The translations under genes and the position numbers were made by a program. This document shows, piece after piece, positions 26,683 through 34,783 of a DNA stretch of 45,749 nt. Every line of letters begins with the position of its first letter. Position 1 is the stretch's first letter. Origin of the DNA: an uncultured Alphaproteobacteria bacterium (GTDB lineage: Bacteria > Pseudomonadota > Alphaproteobacteria > RS24); contig CALKOC010000022.1 in assembly GCA_938091085.1 (NCBI GenBank), positions 1-45,749 on the forward strand. The letters run 5' to 3'. The notes under the pieces are model-generated. The model had not been told where the DNA came from and searched no databases. It saw only the letters and a program-made list of their open reading frames with translations.

Positions 26683-29136
26683 TTAGAAGTCGAACGTCAT
26701 TTCAACACCAGCAGTACGTGGTGGACCATATTGTGAGAAGACCCACAATGTAGCAACCGGCTGGGAAGAAACGCGATAGCGCTCATCTGTAACATTTTTG
26801 ACAAACGCACGGATACTGTAGTCCTTGCTGTTATCAATCAAGCCATAAGACACATCGATAAGCGTTTTGCTATCAAGAACTGTGTCATACGCTTCACCAA
26901 GGTCAGAGTAGTTATTGACCTGATCATCTTCATGGAAGATGGTCATCACAGCTTGACTTGTGATATCGCCATAATCTTTCTCATAAGCGACCTGCAAAGC
27001 AGCCTGAACTTCAGGTGTTCTTGTCAATGGACGATCTGAGAAGTCAACGTCGATTGTGCCGTCAAAGTTAGTGTCGGCTTCAAACTTATCAAATTCACCA
27101 TCTTGGTATGAGAAATTACCCTGAATCGTTAAACCTGGAACCTTAGCAGGTGCAAAGGTAAATTCAGTTTCAATACCATTTACAGTAGCTTCGGCAGCGT
27201 TGAAGAAGCGTGTTTCCTGATCATTACCAAAAGTCGCGGCAATCTGACGTTGAGCATCTGTATACTCAACATTAAATGCAGCAATATTCAGGCGAAGCTG
27301 ATTATCAAAGAGATCTGTTTTTAGACCAATTTCGATTGAGTCAGCATATTCAGGGTCTGTAGGTGCAATATTAGCAGCGCTAAGTGCCGCCACTGTACCT
27401 GTCTGATCGTTAAACGCACCTGATTTAAAGCCTCTAGCATATGTAATGTATGAGAATACATCGTCAGAAACTTGATAAGATGCTGTGAAACGATAGCTGT
27501 CTTCTTCCCATGATTTCTCAGTGCTAAGAACACCAGCAGAATATGTTGTGAAGTCAGCAGCAGCCAAAGGCCCACCAATCGTAGCAGCTGTTAACGTTGG
27601 GTCGAACCCACCAGTCAGAAATTGGTATGGAACACGGTTACGACCGATCCATGCTTTATCTTCTTCAGTGTAACGGAAGCCGCCACTCAGTGTCAGCCTA
27701 TCGTTCACATCATATGTGGCATCGATAAAGACAGCCTGAGCTTCTTGTTGCTGTGCACTACAAAGGACCAGCGGGGTATTGTTATAAGTACCTGGGAATG
27801 CATCCGCAAAGCCAACATTAGCAAAGTAATCAAGGAAACCAAGAACCTGGGTCACACAGAAGGTTGTATCGTCTTCTTGCATGAAAATGCCCGTAACATA
27901 TTCGAGATTACCGCCAAGATCAGAAGCATAACGCAACTCATATTGAGTGGTTTCACGATAATCTGCACGGTTGGCATCAAACAATGAGAGTGTGCCATTC
28001 ACACCTGTATAGGTGCTTGGCAAACGTGAGTCCTGCTCTCTTTTACCCGCCATGAAAAAGACGTTACCTTTATCCATTGCATATTCAAGGTTTAGATAAA
28101 GACCGTCAACGTCCACTTGGTGACCTAGAGACATATTCAAAAGATTGTCATCTCTGTCAGTAGAAGCCGCATTGTTTAATGGGTCACCAGCTTGAACAGG
28201 GGCATTGAAAACAGGGCCTGCCCACGCAAAACGGGTAAAGCCTGTTGCAGGGTCAATATCTGATGGTGTTTCATTAACGGATGGCACAGCATCGGAGTCA
28301 TCACGAATAATCTCATACTGTAAAAGAGCAGTCAGATTTTCTGTTGCCTCAACAAGAACTTTGAAACGACCAGAAAACACATCTTCACCACCAAGGCTTC
28401 GACCGTCGCCTGTTGTACCGTCAGCAGCTGGGAATGTAGCAAAAAGATTTGTTGCCGGATCAATCGCCGGAGCATTCATGACATAACCGCCAGCTTTGTA
28501 GTAACCATCAGACTCTGAGAAGAGACCTGAAGCACGAACAGCGATTTTTTCAGTTATCGGCAGATTAATGGCAACACGAACTTCCTCACGACCATATTCT
28601 GCAAGACGGACATTCAGCTTAACATCTGTCTCTTCGAGGTCTGGACGCTTGGTTCTAAGTGTAACCATACCAGCTGTGGTATTTTTACCAAATAGTGTAC
28701 CTTGAGGGCCTCTAAGAACTTCAACCTGCTCAATGTCGAAGACATCCAGAAGCTGTGTCTGCACATGCGGCACGATGAAGTCATCAATCGCGACACCAAC
28801 CTGTGGGTCTGAATAGACAATAATATCTGTTTGACCAGCACCACGCATGGAGAAGCCAGCAGCATTAAAGCCAGTAATTTTTGCAGCAGAGAAGTTTGGC
28901 GCTAGTACAGCAACATCACCTATATCTCTGGCAACTAAAGAATTCACATCCTCAGCTTGAATAGCTGAAACTGCAATCGGTGTTGACTGCAGATTAGTTT
29001 CACGTTTCGACGCACGCACAATAACTTCATCAATTTGTGCAAATGCACCAGATGAAGCAAAGACGGACATGCCAACGAAAAGTGATGTCAGAAGACGTGG
29101 CGATTTCACACCGAGTATTTTCTGAACAAATAGCAT
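26683..29136 (-). CDS. TonB-dependent outer-membrane receptor (TBDR-1)
   Basis: An 817-residue outer-membrane receptor with a signal peptide ending near A33 (S-S-G-A-F-A-Q), a TonB box (DEVIVRASKR), a plug domain with the hallmark VEVLRGPQGTLFGKNTTAG, and a beta-barrel ending in F (M-T-F-D-F). It takes up a large or scarce ligand using energy from TonB-ExbBD, whose genes are not in the window. GGGAGGG precedes the ATG. It is monocistronic, with a strong terminator. The sequence resembles receptors of marine and sphingomonad catabolic clusters more than siderophore receptors, and no iron-uptake gene is nearby. The ligand is probably the compound degraded by the cluster, which is inference. Confidence 0.95.
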   Translation of the reverse strand: MLFVQKILGVKSPRLLTSLFVGMSVFASSGAFAQIDEVIVRASKRETNLQSTPIAVSAIQAEDVNSLVARDIGDVAVLAPNFSAAKITGFNAAGFSMRGAGQTDIIVYSDPQVGVAIDDFIVPHVQTQLLDVFDIEQVEVLRGPQGTLFGKNTTAGMVTLRTKRPDLEETDVKLNVRLAEYGREEVRVAINLPITEKIAVRASGLFSESDGYYKAGGYVMNAPAIDPATNLFATFPAADGTTGDGRSLGGEDVFSGRFKVLVEATENLTALLQYEIIRDDSDAVPSVNETPSDIDPATGFTRFAWAGPVFNAPVQAGDPLNNAASTDRDDNLLNMSLGHQVDVDGLYLNLEYAMDKGNVFFMAGKREQDSRLPSTYTGVNGTLSLFDANRADYRETTQYELRYASDLGGNLEYVTGIFMQEDDTTFCVTQVLGFLDYFANVGFADAFPGTYNNTPLVLCSAQQQEAQAVFIDATYDVNDRLTLSGGFRYTEEDKAWIGRNRVPYQFLTGGFDPTLTAATIGGPLAAADFTTYSAGVLSTEKSWEEDSYRFTASYQVSDDVFSYITYARGFKSGAFNDQTGTVAALSAANIAPTDPEYADSIEIGLKTDLFDNQLRLNIAAFNVEYTDAQRQIAATFGNDQETRFFNAAEATVNGIETEFTFAPAKVPGLTIQGNFSYQDGEFDKFEADTNFDGTIDVDFSDRPLTRTPEVQAALQVAYEKDYGDITSQAVMTIFHEDDQVNNYSDLGEAYDTVLDSKTLIDVSYGLIDNSKDYSIRAFVKNVTDERYRVSSQPVATLWVFSQYGPPRTAGVEMTFDF

Positions 29137-29425
29137 TATACCCTCCCAAATAAGGTTTTGATGGAATAAAAAAAGTTATATTCCGGTCAGTTATTTATTA
29201 AAAGACCAATGGACGAGCCGAACATGTAATGAACAGCTACAGTCAATTGCTCTTATATGGCAAAAATTAAACCGCAAGTCCTCAGTTTTTAACTAGTTTT
29301 TTGAACTAATGTGATAGTTGGTAATTTTAGTTGTAATTCTGCAACAGTTGTCGCCTTGCCCTATTTAAATTATCTTACTCGACAGAAGTTAACTTGAATG
29401 TTCAATGTATCTCGGAGGGGTAAAG
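29137..29425. promoter_or_regulatory. Divergent intergenic region between TBDR-1 and the ABM pair
   Basis: 289 bp without a gene. It must contain both outward promoters. Small dyads are visible (TAGTT with AACTA near 29293-29310, and TTGAA with TTCAA near 29393-29404), but they are short and AT-rich. The right end carries the ribosome-binding site GGAGGGG of the first ABM gene. Nothing else is identified. Confidence 0.4.
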
Positions 29426-29716
29426 ATGGCGCATACATTTATCGCACGCATGAAGGTTTTTCCTGACAAAGTAGATCAATTTATCGACACATGTGAGCGC
29501 ATGGAAAAAGCAGTTGCTGAACACGAGCCAAACTGTCTGATGTACAAATTTTTCCGCCTAAGAGAAGACAATGCCTTTGCAGTCATTGAAAGCTTCAAAA
29601 CTGAAGCAGATGACCAGGCACATCAGGAAACTGAGCACTTTAAAGAAATCGCTGCTGATATGATCCCGTGTTTAGACGGGGGCTATGAGCGCGAATACCT
29701 TGATCCGCTTACCTGA
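29426..29716 (+). CDS. ABM-fold (antibiotic biosynthesis monooxygenase-like) protein, copy 1
   Basis: A 96-residue dimeric alpha/beta-barrel protein of the ABM/YgiN type. The family includes cofactor-free quinol monooxygenases and many of unknown function. Visible features are the first strand HTFIARMKVFPDK, the helix with E-P-N-C-L-M-Y, and F-A-V-I-E-S-F-K with H-Q-E-T-E-H-F near the end. The start at 29426 is set by GGAGGGG six bases upstream; an earlier in-frame ATG at 29405 has none. It sits 11 bp before copy 2 and reads away from TBDR-1. Confidence 0.85.
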   Translation: MAHTFIARMKVFPDKVDQFIDTCERMEKAVAEHEPNCLMYKFFRLREDNAFAVIESFKTEADDQAHQETEHFKEIAADMIPCLDGGYEREYLDPLT

Positions 29717-29727
29717 TAGGAAAAAAT

Positions 29728-30042
29728 ATGACAGCTTTTCTTGCCAAACTTGTAATTGACCCCGCCAAACGGGAGAAATTTGAAAACGCACAGACTGAAT
29801 TGCGCGATCTGACCTATGCTCAAGAGCCCGAAACACCTGTTTACGAGCTTATTCGGTCGCGTGATAACCCAAACACCTATTACTGCGTTGCAACCTTCAC
29901 GGATGAAGCCGCCTTTGAATATCACATGGCGACAGACTTTCATGACCGCATCGTTCCGGACATTGTTGACTGTTTGGCAGAGGAAATGGATTTGAGTTTC
30001 TACGACATTATCGGAGACCCGAAAAAAGGGCTTAACCGCTAG
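29728..30042 (+). CDS. ABM-fold protein, copy 2
   Basis: A 104-residue ABM-like protein with the same layout as the preceding gene (first strand, E-P-E-T-P-V-Y-E-L, then a YYCVATF strand and an H-rich helix), but diverged in sequence, so it is an old tandem paralogue rather than a recent copy. A heteromer of the two is possible because the family forms dimers; this is inference. GGA precedes the ATG. It converges with the VOC gene, 31 bp apart. Confidence 0.83.
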   Translation: MTAFLAKLVIDPAKREKFENAQTELRDLTYAQEPETPVYELIRSRDNPNTYYCVATFTDEAAFEYHMATDFHDRIVPDIVDCLAEEMDLSFYDIIGDPKKGLNR

Positions 30043-30073
30043 TCGACCAACACGCCTATTTAAGGTTTAATTT

Positions 30074-30613
30074 TTAAAAAAGCTCAGCAGCACTGCGGAT
30101 GGGGTTAGAGCCATCCCAGTTTTCTGCAGCTTTACGCAGATTATCAAAATAATTATTGATAAAGGGTTGGTTCTCCAAAACCTCAACCATGCACCCCATT
30201 TTGCTCGACGTATCGACATAGCAAAAATCCATTGGCCCCATAGCGCCGCTAAAGGCAACCTCAAAACCCATGTCGGTATAACGTGCGACTTCTTTCTCAT
30301 AATCCTCCGCAATAATACCAACATGGTGGAAGCCCTCTTCGCCGGGCGCGTACATGTCTCGGTAGCATGATGGGCTATCACAATTTTGTTGGATAAACTC
30401 AACGTGAATATCGCCGGTCTGACAAACGGCAACGCAGAAATCGACCTCCTGCGGCTTACCTCTATAATGCGGATTAGTAATGCTAATATCTTCCAGCATA
30501 AAAAACGGGCCAATACCAAAAGTCTTCTGCCAGTCCTTGGCAGTTTCATGAATATCCCTGACGACATAAGCCATCTGGATAATTTTATGGTTCATAAGCG
30601 GCTGAGGAAACAT
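30074..30613 (-). CDS. VOC-superfamily (glyoxalase/dioxygenase fold) protein
   Basis: A 179-residue protein with two beta-alpha-beta-beta-beta modules of the vicinal-oxygen-chelate fold. The histidine in I-I-Q-M-A-Y-V-V-R-D region is absent, but IHVEFIQQ, G-F-H-H-V-G-I and G-C-M-V-E-V-L-E supply metal-ligand-like residues. The family includes extradiol dioxygenases, glyoxalases and epimerases, so the reaction is not fixed. AAGG lies eight bases before the ATG. It is last in a minus operon behind RO-2 (24-bp gap), suggesting it acts on the product of the oxygenase or dehydrogenases. Confidence 0.85.
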   Translation of the reverse strand: MFPQPLMNHKIIQMAYVVRDIHETAKDWQKTFGIGPFFMLEDISITNPHYRGKPQEVDFCVAVCQTGDIHVEFIQQNCDSPSCYRDMYAPGEEGFHHVGIIAEDYEKEVARYTDMGFEVAFSGAMGPMDFCYVDTSSKMGCMVEVLENQPFINNYFDNLRKAAENWDGSNPIRSAAELF

Positions 30614-30637
30614 GCGAGATACCTTACATTTTCTGGA

Positions 30638-32029
30638 CTATTTTTTCTTGGCTGATTTGGAAGACGTTTTCTTGCCAGAAGATGATGACTTCACAGAGAC
30701 AGGTGTGGCGTCCGGGTCCAAATATTTTTCAAGCGTATCGTGGAAGTGACGAATCCGCAGCTCCTGATCACCAATCCAAAGACCTTCATATCCTTCGCTT
30801 TGCATACCCTTTTGAACAAATGGAAGGTTATAAGCGTCCTGATTAATCACCAGCCCGAGAGATACCTCACCATATTTATATTGCTTATGAAGCGGGCGGC
30901 GGTATTCATCTTCGTCAAATTCCGCATCCGGTAATTCATACATATAATAATCAAAAAGCATTTTATTCGGATCTTCAGGATGTGGACGTTGACGGAATAA
31001 CATCAAATCATCGGCATGCACATTCATGGTGATGTTCGGGAAAATCATATAATGATAATCATCCGTAAGCTGGTCATCATTCAAAGCTGAATAATCCTTG
31101 CCCTGCGCCGCACCATTCTCCCTTTTAAATTTCTGAACGGCATGACGAATATCGTGAACAGACCCCTCATATGAGGCCGGGTCCATACCCGCATCTTTCA
31201 TCACCACTTTAATCGCCGGTGGGATTTCACCCGGTGCAACCACACGAGGGCTTAGTACACCAAAGGCAATCAGATATCGATTGTGACGCTCATAGCAGTC
31301 AATCTGAATATCCAGATCATCAAGATAATACAGAAGTTGCTTATGAATTCCCTGAACATGATAGCTTTCATTGAAAGCATCTACCGAAGCTTTCCAATTG
31401 CAATCCCACTCTACTGTCAAGGCTTTGGTCAGCACCATGCGTTCAAAGTGATACGGGTTAAGGTGCTCAGGAATAACGCCAAGATAATCCATAAGCGGTT
31501 CAACATCCGGATTAAGGCTGAACCAAACAAATGATCCCCAACTGTCACATGGAAGTTCGGTCAGACCGCCACAAGGCGGGGCGCCTTGCGGGAAAGTCTC
31601 CAGATCTGGAATATCCATAAAACTTCCATTAATGGCATATTCCCAATCATGGTATTTACATTTGAAAGACGTCGCCGCTTCCTGCGGTTTTTCAAAACTG
31701 TGAACAAGACGGTTACCCCTATGGTGGCAGACATTATAAAATGCCTTCACAGAGTTATCTTTCTGGCGAACCAGCAGAATCGACTCATTCCCAATCTCAG
31801 TAACATAATGGTCACCAGGTTCGGGCAAATCCTCATCTCTGCACGCCATAAGCCAGACTTTGCTCCACATATGCTCCCATTCCTGGGCCATATAATCAGG
31901 GCTAACATAACGCTCTTTTGGTATAAGGGCTGAGCCAAGATCAGGTTTTGGAGCAACCTCTACCGGCGTACCGTTTTCGCCTTGCTTTTTGGTAGTACGC
32001 TGAATTTTTTGCTGACGACGAACTTTCAT
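30638..32029 (-). CDS. Rieske ring-hydroxylating oxygenase alpha subunit (RO-2)
   Basis: A 463-residue oxygenase component. Rieske ligands are in VCHHRGNRLV and CKYHDWEY, the iron site is DAFNESYHVQGIH, and the carboxylate is in the INQDAYNLPFVQ segment near the C-terminus. It resembles RO-3 along its length, including a shared AxQKxKR segment and the D-D-Q-L-T-D block. Both ends carry basic low-complexity tails: an R/K/Q-rich N-terminus and a Ser-Lys-rich C-terminus (KSSSSGKKTSSKSAKKK). The start follows the upstream SDR stop by one base, so translation is likely coupled. An earlier in-frame start would overlap the SDR by 50 bp and is less likely. Confidence 0.92.
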   Translation of the reverse strand: MKVRRQQKIQRTTKKQGENGTPVEVAPKPDLGSALIPKERYVSPDYMAQEWEHMWSKVWLMACRDEDLPEPGDHYVTEIGNESILLVRQKDNSVKAFYNVCHHRGNRLVHSFEKPQEAATSFKCKYHDWEYAINGSFMDIPDLETFPQGAPPCGGLTELPCDSWGSFVWFSLNPDVEPLMDYLGVIPEHLNPYHFERMVLTKALTVEWDCNWKASVDAFNESYHVQGIHKQLLYYLDDLDIQIDCYERHNRYLIAFGVLSPRVVAPGEIPPAIKVVMKDAGMDPASYEGSVHDIRHAVQKFKRENGAAQGKDYSALNDDQLTDDYHYMIFPNITMNVHADDLMLFRQRPHPEDPNKMLFDYYMYELPDAEFDEDEYRRPLHKQYKYGEVSLGLVINQDAYNLPFVQKGMQSEGYEGLWIGDQELRIRHFHDTLEKYLDPDATPVSVKSSSSGKKTSSKSAKKK

Positions 32030-32030
32030 A

Positions 32031-32792
32031 TCAGAGTTGAACCCTTTTCGTGTAACCGCCATCGACGACCAGATTAACACCTGTTACCCAGCTTGCGGCT
32101 TGGCTTGACAGGAAGACCACGCAATTTGCGACTTCTTCTGGTGTACCGAGACGCCCTAAAGCATGAGTTTTTTCTGTGATGCCGTAAAACTTTTCATTAG
32201 AGATTTTAATCATATCCCACGCACCACCATCAAAATAAATAGGGCCGGGAGAAACAACATTCACACGCACATCCTTGTCACCATGCGCCTGCGATAATTG
32301 TTTGGCATAAGTGATGAGCGACGCTTTCATCGCATTGTAAGGTTGCGGCTCCATGAAAGTCTCAACAGCAGCAGTTGTGCCAATCATAGTGATCGCACCG
32401 CCGGTCTCTTCCATCAGCGGCAGAACGGCTTCGACGCCCCTGACGGTGCCAAGCACATCAACTTCAAAGTTTTTCCACCAGTTTCGTTCACTATCATTAC
32501 CACCACCGGCAGACACATTCGGGATAAAAACATCAACGCCGCCAAGCTCTTCAGCCATATCGGCGACCCATTTTTCGTAATCTTCTTTTTCCTTGATGTT
32601 ACACGCAGCTCCGACAATGCGCCCCTCTGCCATCAGGCTCATTTCCTTAACGGCCTGTTTGACGCTTTCTTCCGTCCGTGAACAAATCGCGACATTAGCT
32701 CCTTCAGCCGCAAACAGATTGGCAATCCGCCGACCGATTCCTGCTGTAGAGCCAGTAATGAGAACGTTCTTATCTCTTAATCCCAAATCCAT
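32031..32792 (-). CDS. SDR-family oxidoreductase
   Basis: A 253-residue classical SDR: cofactor site TGSTAGIGRRI (about residues 13-23), active-site tyrosine and lysine in PYNAMKASL, and a VVDGGYTKR C-terminus. The usual N-N-A-G is P-N-V-S-A here, a common variant. AGGAAG precedes the ATG. It is second of four genes in the RO-2 operon, between an upstream SDR (43-bp gap) and RO-2 (one-base gap). It probably oxidises a hydroxyl made by one of the oxygenases. Confidence 0.91.
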   Translation of the reverse strand: MDLGLRDKNVLITGSTAGIGRRIANLFAAEGANVAICSRTEESVKQAVKEMSLMAEGRIVGAACNIKEKEDYEKWVADMAEELGGVDVFIPNVSAGGGNDSERNWWKNFEVDVLGTVRGVEAVLPLMEETGGAITMIGTTAAVETFMEPQPYNAMKASLITYAKQLSQAHGDKDVRVNVVSPGPIYFDGGAWDMIKISNEKFYGITEKTHALGRLGTPEEVANCVVFLSSQAASWVTGVNLVVDGGYTKRVQL

Positions 32793-32835
32793 TTTTTCTT
32801 CCTATCTCTGAGTCTCTTTATGAGACATATAATAC

Positions 32836-33612
32836 CTATTGCACAATATCCGCAGGGCGAGCGAGAAGCCCATTATCGACGATAAATTCACTTCCTGTGA
32901 GGAAACGGGCATCATCAGAAGCCAAAAAGACTACCATGCGCGCTACATCTTCAGGACACCCGAGCGACTCCTGAGGGAGTATACCATCCTTAGGTATTTC
33001 CATTGGCGCTTCATCTCCGCGCCCTTGAACAGTTTGAACCATTGGTGTTTCAATGCCGCTGGCATGAATAGAAACACACCTAACGGGTAAATTGGTCATC
33101 TGGCAATGTATCGCCATGGACTTTGTCATAGAACGCACCGCGCCTTTAGCAGCGGAATAAGCAAAAAAGGGCGGATAGCCAAGATGTGACGCTGTGGACG
33201 ACATATTGATAATAGAGGCGTTTTTACTCTTTTTAAGTAAGGGGAGCGCCGTTTGCATGCCCAGAAAGACGCCATCATTCATAATCGCATTGGTTTTTTT
33301 GAAATCTTCATAAGTGCAGTTTTCAGGATCGGCAACAATCACAATACCGGCATTATTGACCAGCACATCTAATCCGCCGAATTTTTCTTCTACAATCGCA
33401 ATAGCAGAGGCCCATTCTTCGGGACTACTGACATCAAGCTTAGCAAAGGCAGCATTCTCTCCAAGCACATCTGTAGCTTTTTGACCGGCTTCAACATTTA
33501 CATCCGTAAGTAGAACGCGTGCGCCCTCCTCAATGAGCATGGTTGCATCCGCAAGACCTAGACCCATTGCCGCGCCAGTTACCAGCGCGACTTTACCTTC
33601 CACTCGACCCAT
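32836..33612 (-). CDS. SDR-family oxidoreductase
   Basis: A 258-residue classical SDR with TGAAMGLGLAD (about residues 12-22), NNAGI, active-site FAYSAAKGAVRSMTK, and a C-terminal IVDNGLLAR. GGGAG precedes the ATG. It is first in the RO-2 operon and divergent from the GST-like gene. As with the other SDRs here, the substrate is unknown. Confidence 0.92.
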   Translation of the reverse strand: MGRVEGKVALVTGAAMGLGLADATMLIEEGARVLLTDVNVEAGQKATDVLGENAAFAKLDVSSPEEWASAIAIVEEKFGGLDVLVNNAGIVIVADPENCTYEDFKKTNAIMNDGVFLGMQTALPLLKKSKNASIINMSSTASHLGYPPFFAYSAAKGAVRSMTKSMAIHCQMTNLPVRCVSIHASGIETPMVQTVQGRGDEAPMEIPKDGILPQESLGCPEDVARMVVFLASDDARFLTGSEFIVDNGLLARPADIVQ

Positions 33613-33839
33613 ATTTATCTCCCTTATAGATATCTTATAGTCTGTACTTTAATATATCATAGCCCGAAAATACGATAAGCTTATACGACACAAAGCGCCG
33701 CAGATGGCCTAGTTTTACACAATAGCTAGTTGCTGAGAACATGTATTTTTCTATAGTTTTTATGAGTTTACCTAAGCGAAAAAATGGATTTATCTAAGCC
33801 AGTAATCCATTCAGTAACGCAACGCGAAAGAAATATATA
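33613..33839. promoter_or_regulatory. Divergent promoter region, SDR/RO-2 operon and GST/RO-3 pair
   Basis: 227 bp with no gene. It holds a direct repeat CTTATAG at 33623-33629 and 33634-33640 (11 bp apart) and a ten-base palindrome ATAAGCTTAT at 33675-33684. Both resemble half-sites of the TBDR-2 palindrome, but the direct repeat lies almost on the ribosome-binding site of the SDR, so an operator role is weak. Confidence 0.35.
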
Positions 33840-34763
33840 TTGTCCGGTTTTATTCTGCATCATCATGATCCATCCCCATATGGCGAGAAAATTCGCAAAC
33901 TCTTTGGGGTGAAGGGCTTGCCATGGCAATCTGTCCAAGTATCCATGGTGATGCCCCGACCAGATATGACTGCGCTTACAGGCGGCTATCGGCGTATACC
34001 CGTCATGCAAATCGGGGCAGATATTTTTTGCGACACACTCATCATAGCGCGGGTTATTGATATGTTGCACCCTACGCCATCGATATTTCAATCCGGTCTG
34101 CTCGCCAATCTCGCTATCCAGCAATGGAGTGATATGATGTTTCGCCCCGGGGCCGCGCTTTCACTCCATGAAAATGCTGAATTTCTGCCCGATGACGTCG
34201 TGACGGATCGTGCTGCCTATTTTACTTTTCTGGATTTTGAAAACTTTGCCGAAGATGCACCACATTTTCGCAGTCAGTTCATTACCTTCGCCAGCCAACT
34301 TAATCACCAGCTAGCAGACGGTCGAGCATTTTTGTTCGGGGATGCAGCAGAATGGGCAGACATTAATGCTTATATGAATATCTGGATGGCTGGTGGTAAT
34401 ATCCCCTCAAGCGGTGAATTTTTGGCAAAATTTCCGTATATTTCAGGCTGGTATGATCGCATGGATAATTTTGGATGCGGCGAACGCACCGATATCGAAT
34501 CGTCTGAGGCATTGGAAATTGCGGTTAAGGCACAAAACGATGCTGGCGGTTTCCGCCTCGGCAGTCACAAAGGGGATCAGTCAGGGTGCCAACCGGGCGA
34601 CCCTGTGACAATCCAACCTGATGATTATGGCATTATCCCTGTTGCAGGAATTCTTGAAATGTCGAATGATGAAGAAATAATTATACGCCGCACACAAGAT
34701 AATGTCGGGGAAGTTTATTTACATTTCCCGCGCAAAGGTTTCCGTGTTGAGAGAACTGGCTAG
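33840..34763 (+). CDS. Glutathione S-transferase-like protein with C-terminal extension
   Basis: A 307-residue protein. The first about 80 residues are a thioredoxin-fold GST domain (HHHDPSPYGEKIRKLF, G-G-Y-R-R-I-P-V-M, D-T-L-I-I-A-R). A helical GST C-terminal domain follows to about residue 235. A further about 70 residues (CQPGDPVTIQPDDYGIIP, then E-V-Y-L-H-F-P-R-K-G-F-R-V) look like a small all-beta domain not found in ordinary GSTs of about 210 residues. The start is TTG with GAAAG upstream. It is followed after 20 bp by RO-3. It could conjugate or isomerise an intermediate, or have no glutathione role. Confidence 0.82.
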   Translation: MSGFILHHHDPSPYGEKIRKLFGVKGLPWQSVQVSMVMPRPDMTALTGGYRRIPVMQIGADIFCDTLIIARVIDMLHPTPSIFQSGLLANLAIQQWSDMMFRPGAALSLHENAEFLPDDVVTDRAAYFTFLDFENFAEDAPHFRSQFITFASQLNHQLADGRAFLFGDAAEWADINAYMNIWMAGGNIPSSGEFLAKFPYISGWYDRMDNFGCGERTDIESSEALEIAVKAQNDAGGFRLGSHKGDQSGCQPGDPVTIQPDDYGIIPVAGILEMSNDEEIIIRRTQDNVGEVYLHFPRKGFRVERTG

Positions 34764-34783
34764 ATTGATTTTGGGAGATTTAA

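Noticed and set aside
27622-27987. A 121-codon plus-strand frame inside TBDR-1.
   Set aside because: It is antisense to a clear receptor gene, with no recognisable domain or ribosome-binding site.
33623-33684. CTTATAG direct repeat and ATAAGCTTAT palindrome as a second LysR operator.
   Set aside because: The motif is short and AT-rich, several copies are expected by chance in this window, and one copy lies almost on the ribosome-binding site of the SDR gene.
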